Source: an uncultured Clostridia bacterium | GTDB taxonomy: Bacteria; Bacillota; Clostridia; Oscillospirales; CAG-272 | Direction: 5' to 3' | Length of the DNA stretch: 64,000 bases | NCBI GenBank assembly: GCA_947588825.1 | Contig: CANPZU010000001.1 | Span: 50,237-114,236 of the forward strand | In this document: in pieces, positions 1-11,693 of the stretch | Layout of the letters: every line of letters begins with the position of its first letter | Numbering within the stretch: the stretch's first letter is position 1 | Position numbers and translations under genes: made by a program | The notes under the pieces: model-generated | Seen by the model: only the letters and a program-made list of their open reading frames with translations | Told to the model about the DNA's origin: nothing | The model's database searches: none

Positions 1-1
1 G

Positions 2-1003
2 TACAACGAGAAGCAGAAACGAGCCGACCGACGCATCGAAGATTACTACGAAAAGATCAGCACCGGCAGGCAGGAAAAACCGTTCCACGAAGTCATCTTG
101 CAGATCGGAAACTTCGAGGACATGAACGCTCAAAGCGAGAACGGACAGCTTGCGAAGCAGATTTTGGACGAGTATTTCCACGGCTTTCAGGAGCGCAATC
201 CCCACCTGTATGTGTTCTCAGCGCACCTCCACATGGACGAAGCGACGCCCCATATCCACATTGATTTTGTACCGTTCACCACCAGAAGTGAGCGTGGATT
301 GGAAACCCGTGTATCGCTGAAACAGGCGCTCGCCGCACAGGGATTTCAAGGCGGAAAGAAGCGGGATACGGAATGGAACCAATGGGTACAGTCCGAAAAG
401 GAGCAACTTGCCGCCGTCATGGAGCGCCACGGAATCGAGTGGGAGCAGAAGGGTACGCACAACAAGCATCTGGACGTTCTTGACTTCAAGGTGCAGGAGC
501 GAGAGAAGGAACTGGAAGCGCTGAATGAACAGGTTGCGGCGAAAACCGATGAAGTCAAATCCCTCTCTAACCGTGTGGCGATTTTCGATGACGGGCTGGA
601 ACGCTTGCAAACGATCAGCGATGGGCTGGATACTGCGCCGGAATACAATCTGCCGGAACCGATGGGACTAATGAGCGCAAAATCCTATAAGACCAAGTTT
701 GTCGATCCGCTGATAAGCAAGCTGAAATCGCTAATCAAATCGGTATTCGCCCGCTGTTTTGCGGCGCTGGATGACTACCACAGGCTCAATGTTACGAACG
801 GAGAACTCTATCGTGAGAACGAGAAGCTGACCAAAATCAACGACCTGCTCAAAGGTGAAAACGACAACCTTCGGGGTGAAAACAGGGATTATAAGCTGCT
901 CCGAAAGGTATTCGGGAGCAAGCAAATCGACAGCCTGTTGGAGCAGGCAAAGCAGTCTAAACAGCGTGAAAAACGCTTTAGAAATAATAATTTTGAAAGG
1001 TAG
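2..1003 (+). CDS. MobV/Pre-type plasmid mobilisation relaxase, 5'-truncated by the window edge
   Basis: Frame is open from base 2. Contains HLHMDEATPHIHIDFVPF (His-rich relaxase motif III type) and a C-terminal coiled coil. Confidence 0.85.
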   Translation, partial: YNEKQKRADRRIEDYYEKISTGRQEKPFHEVILQIGNFEDMNAQSENGQLAKQILDEYFHGFQERNPHLYVFSAHLHMDEATPHIHIDFVPFTTRSERGLETRVSLKQALAAQGFQGGKKRDTEWNQWVQSEKEQLAAVMERHGIEWEQKGTHNKHLDVLDFKVQEREKELEALNEQVAAKTDEVKSLSNRVAIFDDGLERLQTISDGLDTAPEYNLPEPMGLMSAKSYKTKFVDPLISKLKSLIKSVFARCFAALDDYHRLNVTNGELYRENEKLTKINDLLKGENDNLRGENRDYKLLRKVFGSKQIDSLLEQAKQSKQREKRFRNNNFER

Positions 1004-1012
1004 GAACAGACA

Positions 1013-1390
1013 ATGAAAAACCACATCACAGACAAAAAGACGGGGATCGGCTACACCCTGCAAGGCGACTACTATCTGCCCGATCTTGCATTACCTGCCG
1101 AGGAGGAACAGTCCATAGGCATTTGGGGGCAGCGGCACTTGCGGTATCTCCGGCAGCACAAACGGCTGCTTTATACCAACCTGCTGACTTCCTGCAAGCT
1201 GAACGGCTATCTTGCAGACATCGACCGACAGGCAGAGGAAATGTTTTCCCGGCTGGTAAAGCAGATGGCAGAGCGTGAGGGCGTAACCGAAGCGCTCAAA
1301 GCGCAAGATCAGATGGCTTGGGTCGGACGGATGAACAATATCCGCAACCGAGCCGCCGAGGTCGTTTACAGCGATTTGATTTACAACTGA
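1013..1390 (+). CDS. TnpV-like transposon-encoded protein
   Basis: Typical TnpV layout: 'GIGYTLQGDYYLPDL...RHLRYLRQHKRLLYTNLLTSCKLNGYL...IRNRAAEVVYSDLIYN'. Lies directly after the relaxase. Confidence 0.75.
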   Translation: MKNHITDKKTGIGYTLQGDYYLPDLALPAEEEQSIGIWGQRHLRYLRQHKRLLYTNLLTSCKLNGYLADIDRQAEEMFSRLVKQMAEREGVTEALKAQDQMAWVGRMNNIRNRAAEVVYSDLIYN

Positions 1391-1542
1391 TACCCGTTTA
1401 ACAGGGAATTGCCGCTGTCAACCGATGGCGGCTTTTCCTTTTCAGCAGGTGTTCAAGAAGTCATAAAGTCGGCAGTATAGTCGAAGGGGGTATTCTCAAG
1501 GGTTTTGATTTTTGAACAATGTGTGATTTTTTCAAAACTCTC

Positions 1543-1571
1543 TTGACAACTACTACGGTTAGTGATATACT
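1543..1571 (+). promoter_or_regulatory. Sigma-A-type promoter for the PadR gene
   Basis: TTGACA - 17 bp - TATACT, followed by AAGGAGG and the TTG start at 1605. Confidence 0.8.
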
Positions 1572-1573
1572 TA

Positions 1574-1588
1574 TTACGGTAACCGTAA
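1574..1588. promoter_or_regulatory. Putative PadR operator
   Basis: Perfect dyad TTACGGT-A-ACCGTAA just downstream of the -10; a related half site TACGGTTA lies within the spacer. Confidence 0.6.
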
Positions 1589-1604
1589 CAAAGGAGGCGT
1601 AAAA

Positions 1605-1931
1605 TTGCGTGACAATATAAAGGGCGGCGCACTGACGGAAGTAACATTCTTTGTTTTGCTTTCGGTTTATCAGCCGAGGCACGGATATGCAATCATGCAG
1701 TTTATTGAAGAAAAAACGAACGGTCGCCTGGTGCTTGGAGCGGGAACGCTGTATGGGGCGCTCACATCTTTGGAAGAGAAAGGGTGGATCATACCGTGCG
1801 GCAATGCAGGTGGACGAAAAAAAGAATATCTCATCACAGAAGCAGGAAAAGAAATCTGCAATAAAGAAATTGTTCGATTAAAAGAACTGGTCAAAATAGC
1901 CGGGGAAATTATGGAGGAAAATGATGGGTAA
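1605..1931 (+). CDS. PadR family transcriptional regulator
   Basis: Winged-helix PadR pattern 'HGYAIMQFIEEKTNGRLVLGAGTLYGALTSLEEKGWI...GRKKEYLITEAGKE'. Confidence 0.9.
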   Translation: MRDNIKGGALTEVTFFVLLSVYQPRHGYAIMQFIEEKTNGRLVLGAGTLYGALTSLEEKGWIIPCGNAGGRKKEYLITEAGKEICNKEIVRLKELVKIAGEIMEENDG

Positions 1932-2742
1932 AAAATATTATCGCTTCTTTTGGGGCTTTCTGAAAAAACAGGAAAACTGGCTGAATGAAATGGCGGATAA
2001 AGGCCATCGCCTGATTCGTACAGGCAGGGCATGGTATGAGTTTGAGGATTGTGAACCGGGTAAATACCGCTATGCAGTAGAATTTGTCGGAGAAAAATCG
2101 AAACAGAACGCCAAAGAGTATGTGTCTTTTTTAGAGGATTTCGGCTATCGTGTGTTATTTAAGAATTTGAATCTTGATTATTCTGTGGGGAAAGCTGTTT
2201 TTCGCCCGTGGGCAAAAAAAGGCGGTAAAATCGCAACGACCGGAGGCTCTTACAACAAAGAACTTCTTCTCGTAGAAAAGGAAAACGACGGGAAGCCGTT
2301 TGAATTGCACACTACCGACGAGGACATCCGAGAGTATAAAAAAACGCTGCGCAGGCCTTGGATTTTTTGTATCGTTACCATCCTTATTGTTCTTTTCATC
2401 TCTTTTGGAAGCGGTTTCTTGGCGACGAATTTGGGCTTTGCCAGTGTCAAAAGCGCTACAAGAATCGGTTATGTTGGCAACGAAGGGTATAGCAGTTGGA
2501 CAGGCAGATATAGTTCTCTTGATGGAACTATGAAGAAAAGCATTCACCCAAAGACTGATATGCTTCACATTGATGTAACGACCGACGGTGGGACAATCTC
2601 CATTGAAATACAAGATGCGGATGGGAATGTCATTTTTGATGAGCACGATATCGGAACCGAATCTTTTGATGTAGCCGTGTCTGGAAAGGTTGTTGTCAGA
2701 ATTATAGCTGACAGTCATAAAGGCAGTTTTGATATTCATTGA
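1921..2742 (+). CDS. DUF2812 domain-containing membrane protein
   Basis: N-terminal 'FWGFLKKQENWLNEMADKGHRL' is DUF2812-like, with a central TM segment. Overlaps the PadR gene. Confidence 0.75.
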   Translation: MMGKKYYRFFWGFLKKQENWLNEMADKGHRLIRTGRAWYEFEDCEPGKYRYAVEFVGEKSKQNAKEYVSFLEDFGYRVLFKNLNLDYSVGKAVFRPWAKKGGKIATTGGSYNKELLLVEKENDGKPFELHTTDEDIREYKKTLRRPWIFCIVTILIVLFISFGSGFLATNLGFASVKSATRIGYVGNEGYSSWTGRYSSLDGTMKKSIHPKTDMLHIDVTTDGGTISIEIQDADGNVIFDEHDIGTESFDVAVSGKVVVRIIADSHKGSFDIH

Positions 2743-2908
2743 GAGTTCTATCACACGGAAAGATAAACAACAATCGAAATCGAGCCGCCGAGGTGATTTA
2801 CAACTGACTTCCGACCATAGCGGTAGATTTCTTCACAATTCGAGTGTATAATATTTGTTGTTGAATGGGTGTCTGTTCGACAACTCGGGATTTGATGAGG
2901 CGAAGATT

Positions 2909-3178
2909 ATGTGCGAAATATGTAAAAAAGTAAGAACGATTGATGATTTTACCACTCCCAGAGTATATCTTGATTGTTTGAAATACATACAATCTTTGGT
3001 AGATAGCGGGTATTTTCAATTTGAGTCAAAGGATTGTAATACCGATAAAGTAAAAGATGAAAATGGACGTTGGTTTGCAGATGTTATTAGTCATGTGATT
3101 AAATGCAAAAATTGTGGTCAGAGATTTTCTTGTGTTGCCGTTCCATATCGAGGCGGCGGAAGTTTTAGTAAAGAATAA
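2909..3178 (+). CDS. Small hypothetical protein with two Cys pairs
   Basis: ORF 2855-3178; ATG at 2909 is the more plausible start. CEICKK and CKNCGQRFSC suggest metal binding. Confidence 0.45.
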   Translation: MCEICKKVRTIDDFTTPRVYLDCLKYIQSLVDSGYFQFESKDCNTDKVKDENGRWFADVISHVIKCKNCGQRFSCVAVPYRGGGSFSKE

Positions 3179-3338
3179 TAGTCAACTTCTCGTTTATTAG
3201 AAAACACCTTCTCGGACTGGCGCTCAAGAAGTATGTTATGTGGAAAAAAGAAACAAAAAAGTAAATTCCCGTCTGCTGAGAAGCGAAAAATCCCCGTTTG
3301 TCGAGAAGTGAATTGGAACTGTATGAGAGGTAAACACC

Positions 3339-4106
3339 GTGCAATATAATTGGTTTACTGTTGAAAAAATTGATGCTCAGACATTTGCAATCAGCGAATA
3401 TAAGCATTGGGAAGAAACGCATTGCTATTTACTTTTAGGAACAGAACGAGCCGTTTTGATTGACACCGGTTTAGGCGTTGCAAATATCAGAAAGGTAGTC
3501 GAAAATTTGACCGACCTGCCTGTTACCGCTATTACGACACACGCACATTGGGATCACATCGGCGGGCATAAGTATTTTCCGAATTTCGCCGTACACGAAG
3601 ATGAAGTAACTTGGATTTCCGAGCAGTTTCCTATTCCGTTGCAAGTGGTCAAGAAAAATCTAACGCTGAAACCGTGTGAGTTTCCTACCGGTTTTTGTTT
3701 GGAAGAATATCAAATTTTCAAAGGCAACCCCTCAAGCGTGCTGCACGACGGCGACTTCATAGACTTAGGAAATCGAACGTTGCAAGTCATTCATACGCCC
3801 GGTCATTCGCCCGGACATTGCTGTTTCTATGAGCAGGACAGAGGGTGGCTGTATTCCGGGGATTTGATTTATCAAGGGTGCTTGGATGCTTTTTATCCGA
3901 CTACCGACCCGCTTGCGTTTATGTACTCTGCCCAGAAAGTGAAAACGCTAAATCTTCAACGAATTTTTCCGGCGCATCATTCGCTGGATATTCCTGCTTC
4001 GCTGGCTTGTGAAATTGCAGACGCTTTTGCGTCTTTGTATCGGTTGGGCAAACTGCAACAAGGCAACGGTGTATTTGATTTCGGAAAGTTTCAGATACAT
4101 ATTTAA
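3339..4106 (+). CDS. MBL-fold metallo-hydrolase
   Basis: THAHWDHIGG (HxHxDH), GHSPGHCCF, YSGDLIY, PAHH. Confidence 0.9.
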   Translation: MQYNWFTVEKIDAQTFAISEYKHWEETHCYLLLGTERAVLIDTGLGVANIRKVVENLTDLPVTAITTHAHWDHIGGHKYFPNFAVHEDEVTWISEQFPIPLQVVKKNLTLKPCEFPTGFCLEEYQIFKGNPSSVLHDGDFIDLGNRTLQVIHTPGHSPGHCCFYEQDRGWLYSGDLIYQGCLDAFYPTTDPLAFMYSAQKVKTLNLQRIFPAHHSLDIPASLACEIADAFASLYRLGKLQQGNGVFDFGKFQIHI

Positions 4107-4343
4107 GCCGTAAAAATGCGCCAACCCTCTTGCTTTTCTAAGCAAAATCGCTTATAATAATTATGTTCTGATATTTCATTAGCTACACTTGATAGACATT
4201 TGGTGATAGCTATTTGATAGCAGAAGGCAGGATACCTAATAGAATGAGGATAATACATATCATTTTGTGTCAAACAAAATCAAAATCCCTAAGCAAAAAC
4301 AGTTAATATCTGTTTTACACTTAGGAGTGGGAATAAATTTCAA

Positions 4344-5177
4344 ATGCAAATGAAAGAAACAAAAATCTTCAGCAAAAACAGCGCCTTTCAAAAATTTGAA
4401 GTGCTGAAACGGAACCGAAACAAGCGATATAAATACCGCGAATTTTTGGTGGAAGGCGTTCGCAGTCTGAACGAAGCGGTAAAAAACGGTTGGAAAATCA
4501 ACGCTTTTCTCTATGACAGGGACAACCTTTCAAACTGGGCAAAGGACATGATCTCTCATGTCGACTCGAAAATGAATTACTGTTTGACGCCTGACCTTAT
4601 GAGGGCGTTAAGCGGGAAAGAAGACACATCGGAACTGATGGCGGTCATTGAAATGCGAAAGGACAGGCCGGAGGATATCGCGTTGTCCGAAGTGCCTTTG
4701 GTTGTATTGTTTGATCGCCCGTCGAACAAGGGAAATCTCGGCACGATAATTCGTTCCTGCGACGCGCTCGGGGCGGACATGCTGATTGTTACCGGCCATG
4801 CGGTCGATCCGTATGATCCCGATGTAATCGTTTCGGCAATGGGTTCGTTTTTCAATTTACCCGTAGTCAGAATCGCGGACAACACGGTTTTGTATGAATA
4901 TATTTCTAACCTCAAAGCCTTATATCCTGAGTTTAAAATCATAGGTACGACGGCGCACAATGAGTATCCGATCTACAGCGCCGATTTGAGCGGTCCGCTC
5001 TTGCTTATGATCGGAAATGAAACTATGGGGTTAAACAAGGCGTTTAAGGATTATTGTGATATGCTGTGTACCATTCCTATGTCCGAAAAATCTTACGCGT
5101 CATCTTTTAACGTCGCTTGCGCCGCTTCTATCATGCTGTATGAAATAACAAAGCAAAGAGGCGCGGCAAAACGGTGA
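4344..5177 (+). CDS. TrmH/SpoU-family RNA methyltransferase
   Basis: 'DRPSNKGNLGTIIRSCDALGAD...LLLMIGNETMGL...IPM...SFNVACAASIMLYE' SpoU motifs. Confidence 0.9.
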   Translation: MQMKETKIFSKNSAFQKFEVLKRNRNKRYKYREFLVEGVRSLNEAVKNGWKINAFLYDRDNLSNWAKDMISHVDSKMNYCLTPDLMRALSGKEDTSELMAVIEMRKDRPEDIALSEVPLVVLFDRPSNKGNLGTIIRSCDALGADMLIVTGHAVDPYDPDVIVSAMGSFFNLPVVRIADNTVLYEYISNLKALYPEFKIIGTTAHNEYPIYSADLSGPLLLMIGNETMGLNKAFKDYCDMLCTIPMSEKSYASSFNVACAASIMLYEITKQRGAAKR

Positions 5178-5287
5178 AAAATTTTTATTGATAACGGCGA
5201 GACATTCAAAACTATAAAACTAAAAAATTTTTACTTTATATTATTTAGCGGCGTCACCACCGAAGACGGCGGCAGTGCGCTCAGCGC

Positions 5288-5372
5288 GGGAGCATTGCGG
5301 CAAATGGTGTTTTCTCGGGCGTTATCGCCTTTGGCAATCCCGCTCTGCTCATAAAAAAGTTAAAAAAGTTTA
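5288..5372 (+). pseudogene. Relic of a hexapeptide O-acetyltransferase C-terminus
   Basis: The frame starting at 5288 reads GSIAANGVFSGVIAFGNPALLIKKLKKF, resembling the 'GAGSvvtkdvp.gviaaGNPAkvIkkl' tail of LacA/Maa-type acetyltransferases. No start or N-terminal body present. Confidence 0.45.
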
Positions 5373-5408
5373 CCAAGATAAACAGTATCCGTAAGAAGGC
5401 AAAGAGGT

Positions 5409-6044
5409 ATGATCATGACAAGTAAAGAGAGAAGAGAAAAAGGATTATTATTTATTGCCGATGAGTCAGATTGGGTAAAGATGAAAGAGGCAAGAGGTCT
5501 TACCCAGGAACTTAATACCGTAGATCGACGGGATTTTGACAAGATACGTTCAATTGTAAATCGTCTTTTCGGGAAATCCGATGAGACTACATTTGTCAAT
5601 CCTCCGTTTTACTGCGATTACGGCTCTAATATCGAGGTGGGTAAAAACTGTTTTATAAATTATAACTGCGTGATTCTCGACAATGCTAAAGTGAAAATAG
5701 GGGATAATTGCCTGATAGGGCCTAATGTGGCCATTTATACCGCCGGGCATACAATGCATCCCGACGCACGAAGCCTGGGATATGAATACGGGATAGATAT
5801 TATTATAGGGGATAACGTATGGATCGGCGGAAACGCCGTGCTTTGCCCCGGCGTGCATATCGGCGCAAATGTCGTGATCGGCGCGGGAAGCATTGTCACT
5901 AAAGACGTCCCCGATTGGTCTTTCGCCGCCGGGAATCCTTGCCGAGTTATTCGCAAAATAACCGAGGAAGACAAAAAATATTATTTTAAACGGCGAGAAA
6001 TAGACAAGGAAACGGCGTCGTATTTGTCAGACCGGCGCAAATAA
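5409..6044 (+). CDS. Sugar O-acetyltransferase (hexapeptide repeat, Maa/LacA-like)
   Basis: 'NPPFYCDYGSNIEVGKNCFINYNCVILD...IGDNVWIGGNAVLCPGVHIG...GAGSIVTKDVPDWSFAAGNPCRVIRKI'. Confidence 0.92.
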   Translation: MIMTSKERREKGLLFIADESDWVKMKEARGLTQELNTVDRRDFDKIRSIVNRLFGKSDETTFVNPPFYCDYGSNIEVGKNCFINYNCVILDNAKVKIGDNCLIGPNVAIYTAGHTMHPDARSLGYEYGIDIIIGDNVWIGGNAVLCPGVHIGANVVIGAGSIVTKDVPDWSFAAGNPCRVIRKITEEDKKYYFKRREIDKETASYLSDRRK

Positions 6045-6144
6045 CAAAAAAACAGGTATGATAATACGTTTTTACATAAGATACGCGCAACGACATTAAA
6101 ACAACATATGTTGAAACCAAAACAGTAAAAGGAGGACCAAACAG

Positions 6145-7719
6145 ATGAAGCCGAATATTGTTATAATCATGTCTGATCAGCAGCAGGCTGCCCTGCGCAG
6201 GGGCGAGGGTTATGCGCTTGATACCATGCCGAATCTTGATCTTTTTTGCAAAGAGGGAGTCGACTTTGCCAACGCCTATACCACAAATCCCGCCTGCGCC
6301 CCGGCGCGGTGCAGTATGCTTACAGGAAGATATACCTCTTCTCACCGTGTGCGTACCAACCACAATCTAAGGGACGCCTTATATACGGCGGATCTTATAG
6401 ATTTGTTGAAGCAGGAGGGGTATACAACTGCGCTTTGCGGGAAAAATCACACCTATCGGCATCCCGACCTGTGTTTTGATTTTCACGCAGAATCCGACCA
6501 TCTCGGAGCTGAAAAGGGAAAGGATAAAGAGCCTGACAGCGATATCATGCGGGAATTTCGCCAATTTATGGGGAATACCCGCTTTATTGACTGGCAGGAG
6601 CCTTCTCCTTTTCCGCTTGAATGTCAGATGCCGTATCGAAACGTTTCCTCCGCCCTTCGCTTTTTGGATACGCGTCCTAAAGACCGTCCCTTTTTTCTGT
6701 GGCTGTCCTTTGCGGAGCCGCACAATCCCTATCAGGTGCCAAAGCCGTATTTTGACCTTTTTCCTTTAGAGGCTCTGCCCGTGCCCGCCTCTTGGGGGAT
6801 CGATCCGAGCGTCAAAGGAGAACGTTTTACTTGGCTTAAAAACGTTTGGGATCGCGTGCTCGGGGATGATTTGAAACGCATTGAGCGTATGCGCTCAAAC
6901 TATCACGGAATGCTTCGCCTTATAGACGATCAGCTGGGCAGATTTCTTAACGGTATCAGGGAGCGCTCTCTAAATGAGAGCACGATCATAATATACCTGT
7001 CCGACCACGGCGATTTTGCAGGTCAGTACGGTATGATGCGCAAAGGGGGAGATTTGTGCGAGGCTCTTACTCGCATACCTATGATTTGGAAGGTCCCCGG
7101 AATGAGGCCGGTCGGCCGTCTTGAAGGCAAATTCGTCAGCATCGCGGATATTTTCCCCACCCTGTGCGATCTGCTCGATTTGCCCATTCCGTTCGGCGTA
7201 CAGGGAAAAAGCATATTGCCCCTGCTGAAGGGACAGACAAACTCTCTTCCTCGGGATTTTGACACGGCATATTGCGAATCGGGTTACGGCGGACTTTATT
7301 TTAACGAGCTTGACCCGCTCACGCCGGAAAAAGAGGGAGCGACCGACGGCGCTTATTCCCGTTTTGACTGTTTGAACACTTGGACGCAAAGCGGAACGCT
7401 GCGTATGCTTCGAATGGAAAACTTCAAGATACAGCTTGATATGACGGGCAAAGGATATCTTTACGATTTGAAAAACGATCCCGAAGAGATATTTGACCTT
7501 TGGTCTGATCCTAAGTATTCGGATATAAAAGCAAAAATGCTTACCGAGCTTGCCGCCGCTCAAATGCGCTTTTGCGATCCACTGCCGTCGCCCCATTTTC
7601 GTTATCGCGTCAAACGCCATCCGAAAAATTACTTCTTTGCAAACGACGGGGCGGCATACGAGTACTTTTTTGATTCGAAAATGCAGACGCTCTCCTCAAA
7701 AAAAGAGGACGAAAAATAA
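6145..7719 (+). CDS. Sulfatase (Cys-type, formylglycine-dependent)
   Basis: 'NIVIIMSDQQ', sulfatase signature CAPARCSMLTGRY (CxPxR), 'LSDHGDFAGQYGM'. Confidence 0.92.
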   Translation: MKPNIVIIMSDQQQAALRRGEGYALDTMPNLDLFCKEGVDFANAYTTNPACAPARCSMLTGRYTSSHRVRTNHNLRDALYTADLIDLLKQEGYTTALCGKNHTYRHPDLCFDFHAESDHLGAEKGKDKEPDSDIMREFRQFMGNTRFIDWQEPSPFPLECQMPYRNVSSALRFLDTRPKDRPFFLWLSFAEPHNPYQVPKPYFDLFPLEALPVPASWGIDPSVKGERFTWLKNVWDRVLGDDLKRIERMRSNYHGMLRLIDDQLGRFLNGIRERSLNESTIIIYLSDHGDFAGQYGMMRKGGDLCEALTRIPMIWKVPGMRPVGRLEGKFVSIADIFPTLCDLLDLPIPFGVQGKSILPLLKGQTNSLPRDFDTAYCESGYGGLYFNELDPLTPEKEGATDGAYSRFDCLNTWTQSGTLRMLRMENFKIQLDMTGKGYLYDLKNDPEEIFDLWSDPKYSDIKAKMLTELAAAQMRFCDPLPSPHFRYRVKRHPKNYFFANDGAAYEYFFDSKMQTLSSKKEDEK

Positions 7720-7752
7720 AAAACAAAGCTGCTTATACTTTTAAAACGGAGA

Positions 7753-8397
7753 ATGAAACTTATGCGAGAAGAAGAAAAAATAGACGCGGGCGTGCTTTTT
7801 TGTCCCGGTGACAGCGAACTGAGGGCGATGAAGCTCAGAGCCCACAATCTGAGCGCCGAGTATAACGGCACCTTTGAGGATGAGACCGAAAAAAGAAGTC
7901 TGATACTTCAAAAGCTTGTAGGAAATCTCGGCGAGAACGCTTTTATGCAGGGGCCGGTGTATTTTCATTACGGCTGCCACACAGCTATCGGCAAAAACTT
8001 TTTTGCAAATTTCAATCTTACGATCCAGGACGACGCGAGGGTGACAATAGGCGACAATTGTAATTTCGGACCGGGAGTGACAATAGTCACCCCGCTTCAC
8101 CCGATGCTTGCAAACGAGCGTCTTGCAATGAGAGATAAAAACAATGTAATAAAGCGCATGTGCTACGCAAAGCCGGTATCGATCGGCAGCGACTGCTGGT
8201 TCGGCGCAAATGTAACGGTCTGCCCCGGGGTAAAAGTGGGGGACAGGTGCGTTATCGGCGCGGGAAGCGTTATAACGCGCGATATACCGAGCGATTGCTT
8301 TGCCGCCGGAGTGCCGTGCAGGGTGATTCGCACGCTCGGCGAAAAAGATAGTATGCAAAATATGCCTGAGGTGCTGTCCGACAACTCTGTGATATAA
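7753..8397 (+). CDS. Sugar O-acetyltransferase (second copy)
   Basis: Hexapeptide repeats and 'GAGSVITRDIPSDCFAAGVPCRVIR'. Confidence 0.88.
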   Translation: MKLMREEEKIDAGVLFCPGDSELRAMKLRAHNLSAEYNGTFEDETEKRSLILQKLVGNLGENAFMQGPVYFHYGCHTAIGKNFFANFNLTIQDDARVTIGDNCNFGPGVTIVTPLHPMLANERLAMRDKNNVIKRMCYAKPVSIGSDCWFGANVTVCPGVKVGDRCVIGAGSVITRDIPSDCFAAGVPCRVIRTLGEKDSMQNMPEVLSDNSVI

Positions 8398-8495
8398 AGA
8401 CGCACAAGACATATTAAAATTAAAAACGGAGCTGTTTTTGAAGCTGTTGTGCTTCGCTCACGGCTCCGATGTCAATTGAGTCTTGAATTTTGTGA

Positions 8496-10247
<1,752 letters not shown>

Positions 10248-10256
10248 AAAAAGATA

Positions 10257-11693
10257 ATGTCATTACATGAAGAGTGCGGAGTATTCGGGGTGATTTCCTC
10301 CGGGGCCGCCGCCGATGTGGCGGAGATAGTATATTACGGCCTTTACGCCTTGCAGCACCGCGGTCAGGAGAGCTGTGGAATAGTCGTAAACGACGACGGA
10401 GTGTTTTTCTCCCGCAAGGATATAGGACTTGTCGGCGAGGTCTTTACGCACGATACGCTTGCCCGCCTTCCGAAGGGCAGCATGGCAGTTGGGCATGTGC
10501 GTTACGGCACCACCGGGGCAAACAACCGCAGCAACTGTCAGCCTATCGAGGTGAACCATCAAAAGGGGAGAATGGCGCTTGCACACAACGGAAATCTCAG
10601 CAACGCCGCGGAGCTTCGCAACGAGCTTGAGCTTTCGGGAGCGATTTTTCACACCACAAGCGACACCGAGACGATAGCGTATATAGTCACAAAGGAACGC
10701 CTCAAGACTCCCTCGATCGAGGACGCGCTGAGCGAGGCAATGAACAAGCTTGACGGGGCGTATTCGCTCGTGCTAATGTCGCCTCAAAAACTGATATGCG
10801 CCCGCGACCCTTACGGTTTTCGTCCGCTTTGCTACGGAGTGACCGAGGACAAAACTTACGTCGTAAGTTCGGAAAGCTGCGCCCTAAAGGCGGTTGGCGC
10901 CGAGTTCGTTCGGGACGTCGAACCGGGTGAGATTATAGTGTTCGGCAAAAACGGAGTCACATCGCGAAAGGAGCACTGCGGCAAGAAGGACAAAAAGCTG
11001 TGCGTGTTCGAGTATATATATTTTGCCCGTTCCGATTCGATAATCGACGGTGTTTCGGTTCACGCCGCCAGGATGCGCGCGGGTATGGTGCTTGCGAAGG
11101 AACACCCGGCCGATGCCGATGTGGTGATTGGCGTACCCGATTCGGGAATTGACGCGGCTCTCGGTTTCAGTCGGGAATCGGGCATACCCTACGGCGTGGG
11201 ACTTATAAAAAATAAGTACGTCGGCAGGACCTTTATATCTCCCGGCCAAAGCACGAGGATGGATCAGGTAAAAATAAAGCTGAGCGCTATTGAGGAGAGC
11301 GTAAAGGGCAAAAGGGTCGTTTTGATAGACGATTCAATAGTGCGCGGGACCACCTGCGGCAGAATAGTTAAGCTGCTGCGCGACGCTGGGGCAAAGGAAA
11401 TCCACATGCGCATATCCTCCCCTCCGTTTTTGCACCCGTGTTACTACGGGACTGACATTGATTCAAGCGATCACCTTATCGCCTGTAAGCACAGCGTATC
11501 AGAGATAGCAAGTATGATAGGCGCGGACACTTTGGGATATCTTCCCGTGTCCGATCTCGCAACTCTGACGAACGGGCATCCGTATTGCAGCGCCTGTTTT
11601 ACCGGCGATTATCCGACGTCAATACCCGCCGACACAAGAAAGGACAGGTTTGAACAGAAGCTCTCGGAAGTCAATGCGAAAAAAGACAGTTGA
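10257..11693 (+). CDS. purF: Amidophosphoribosyltransferase
   Basis: 'EECGVFGV...ALQHRGQESCGIV', PRTase loop 'VVLIDDSIVRGTT'. Confidence 0.96.
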   Translation: MSLHEECGVFGVISSGAAADVAEIVYYGLYALQHRGQESCGIVVNDDGVFFSRKDIGLVGEVFTHDTLARLPKGSMAVGHVRYGTTGANNRSNCQPIEVNHQKGRMALAHNGNLSNAAELRNELELSGAIFHTTSDTETIAYIVTKERLKTPSIEDALSEAMNKLDGAYSLVLMSPQKLICARDPYGFRPLCYGVTEDKTYVVSSESCALKAVGAEFVRDVEPGEIIVFGKNGVTSRKEHCGKKDKKLCVFEYIYFARSDSIIDGVSVHAARMRAGMVLAKEHPADADVVIGVPDSGIDAALGFSRESGIPYGVGLIKNKYVGRTFISPGQSTRMDQVKIKLSAIEESVKGKRVVLIDDSIVRGTTCGRIVKLLRDAGAKEIHMRISSPPFLHPCYYGTDIDSSDHLIACKHSVSEIASMIGADTLGYLPVSDLATLTNGHPYCSACFTGDYPTSIPADTRKDRFEQKLSEVNAKKDS

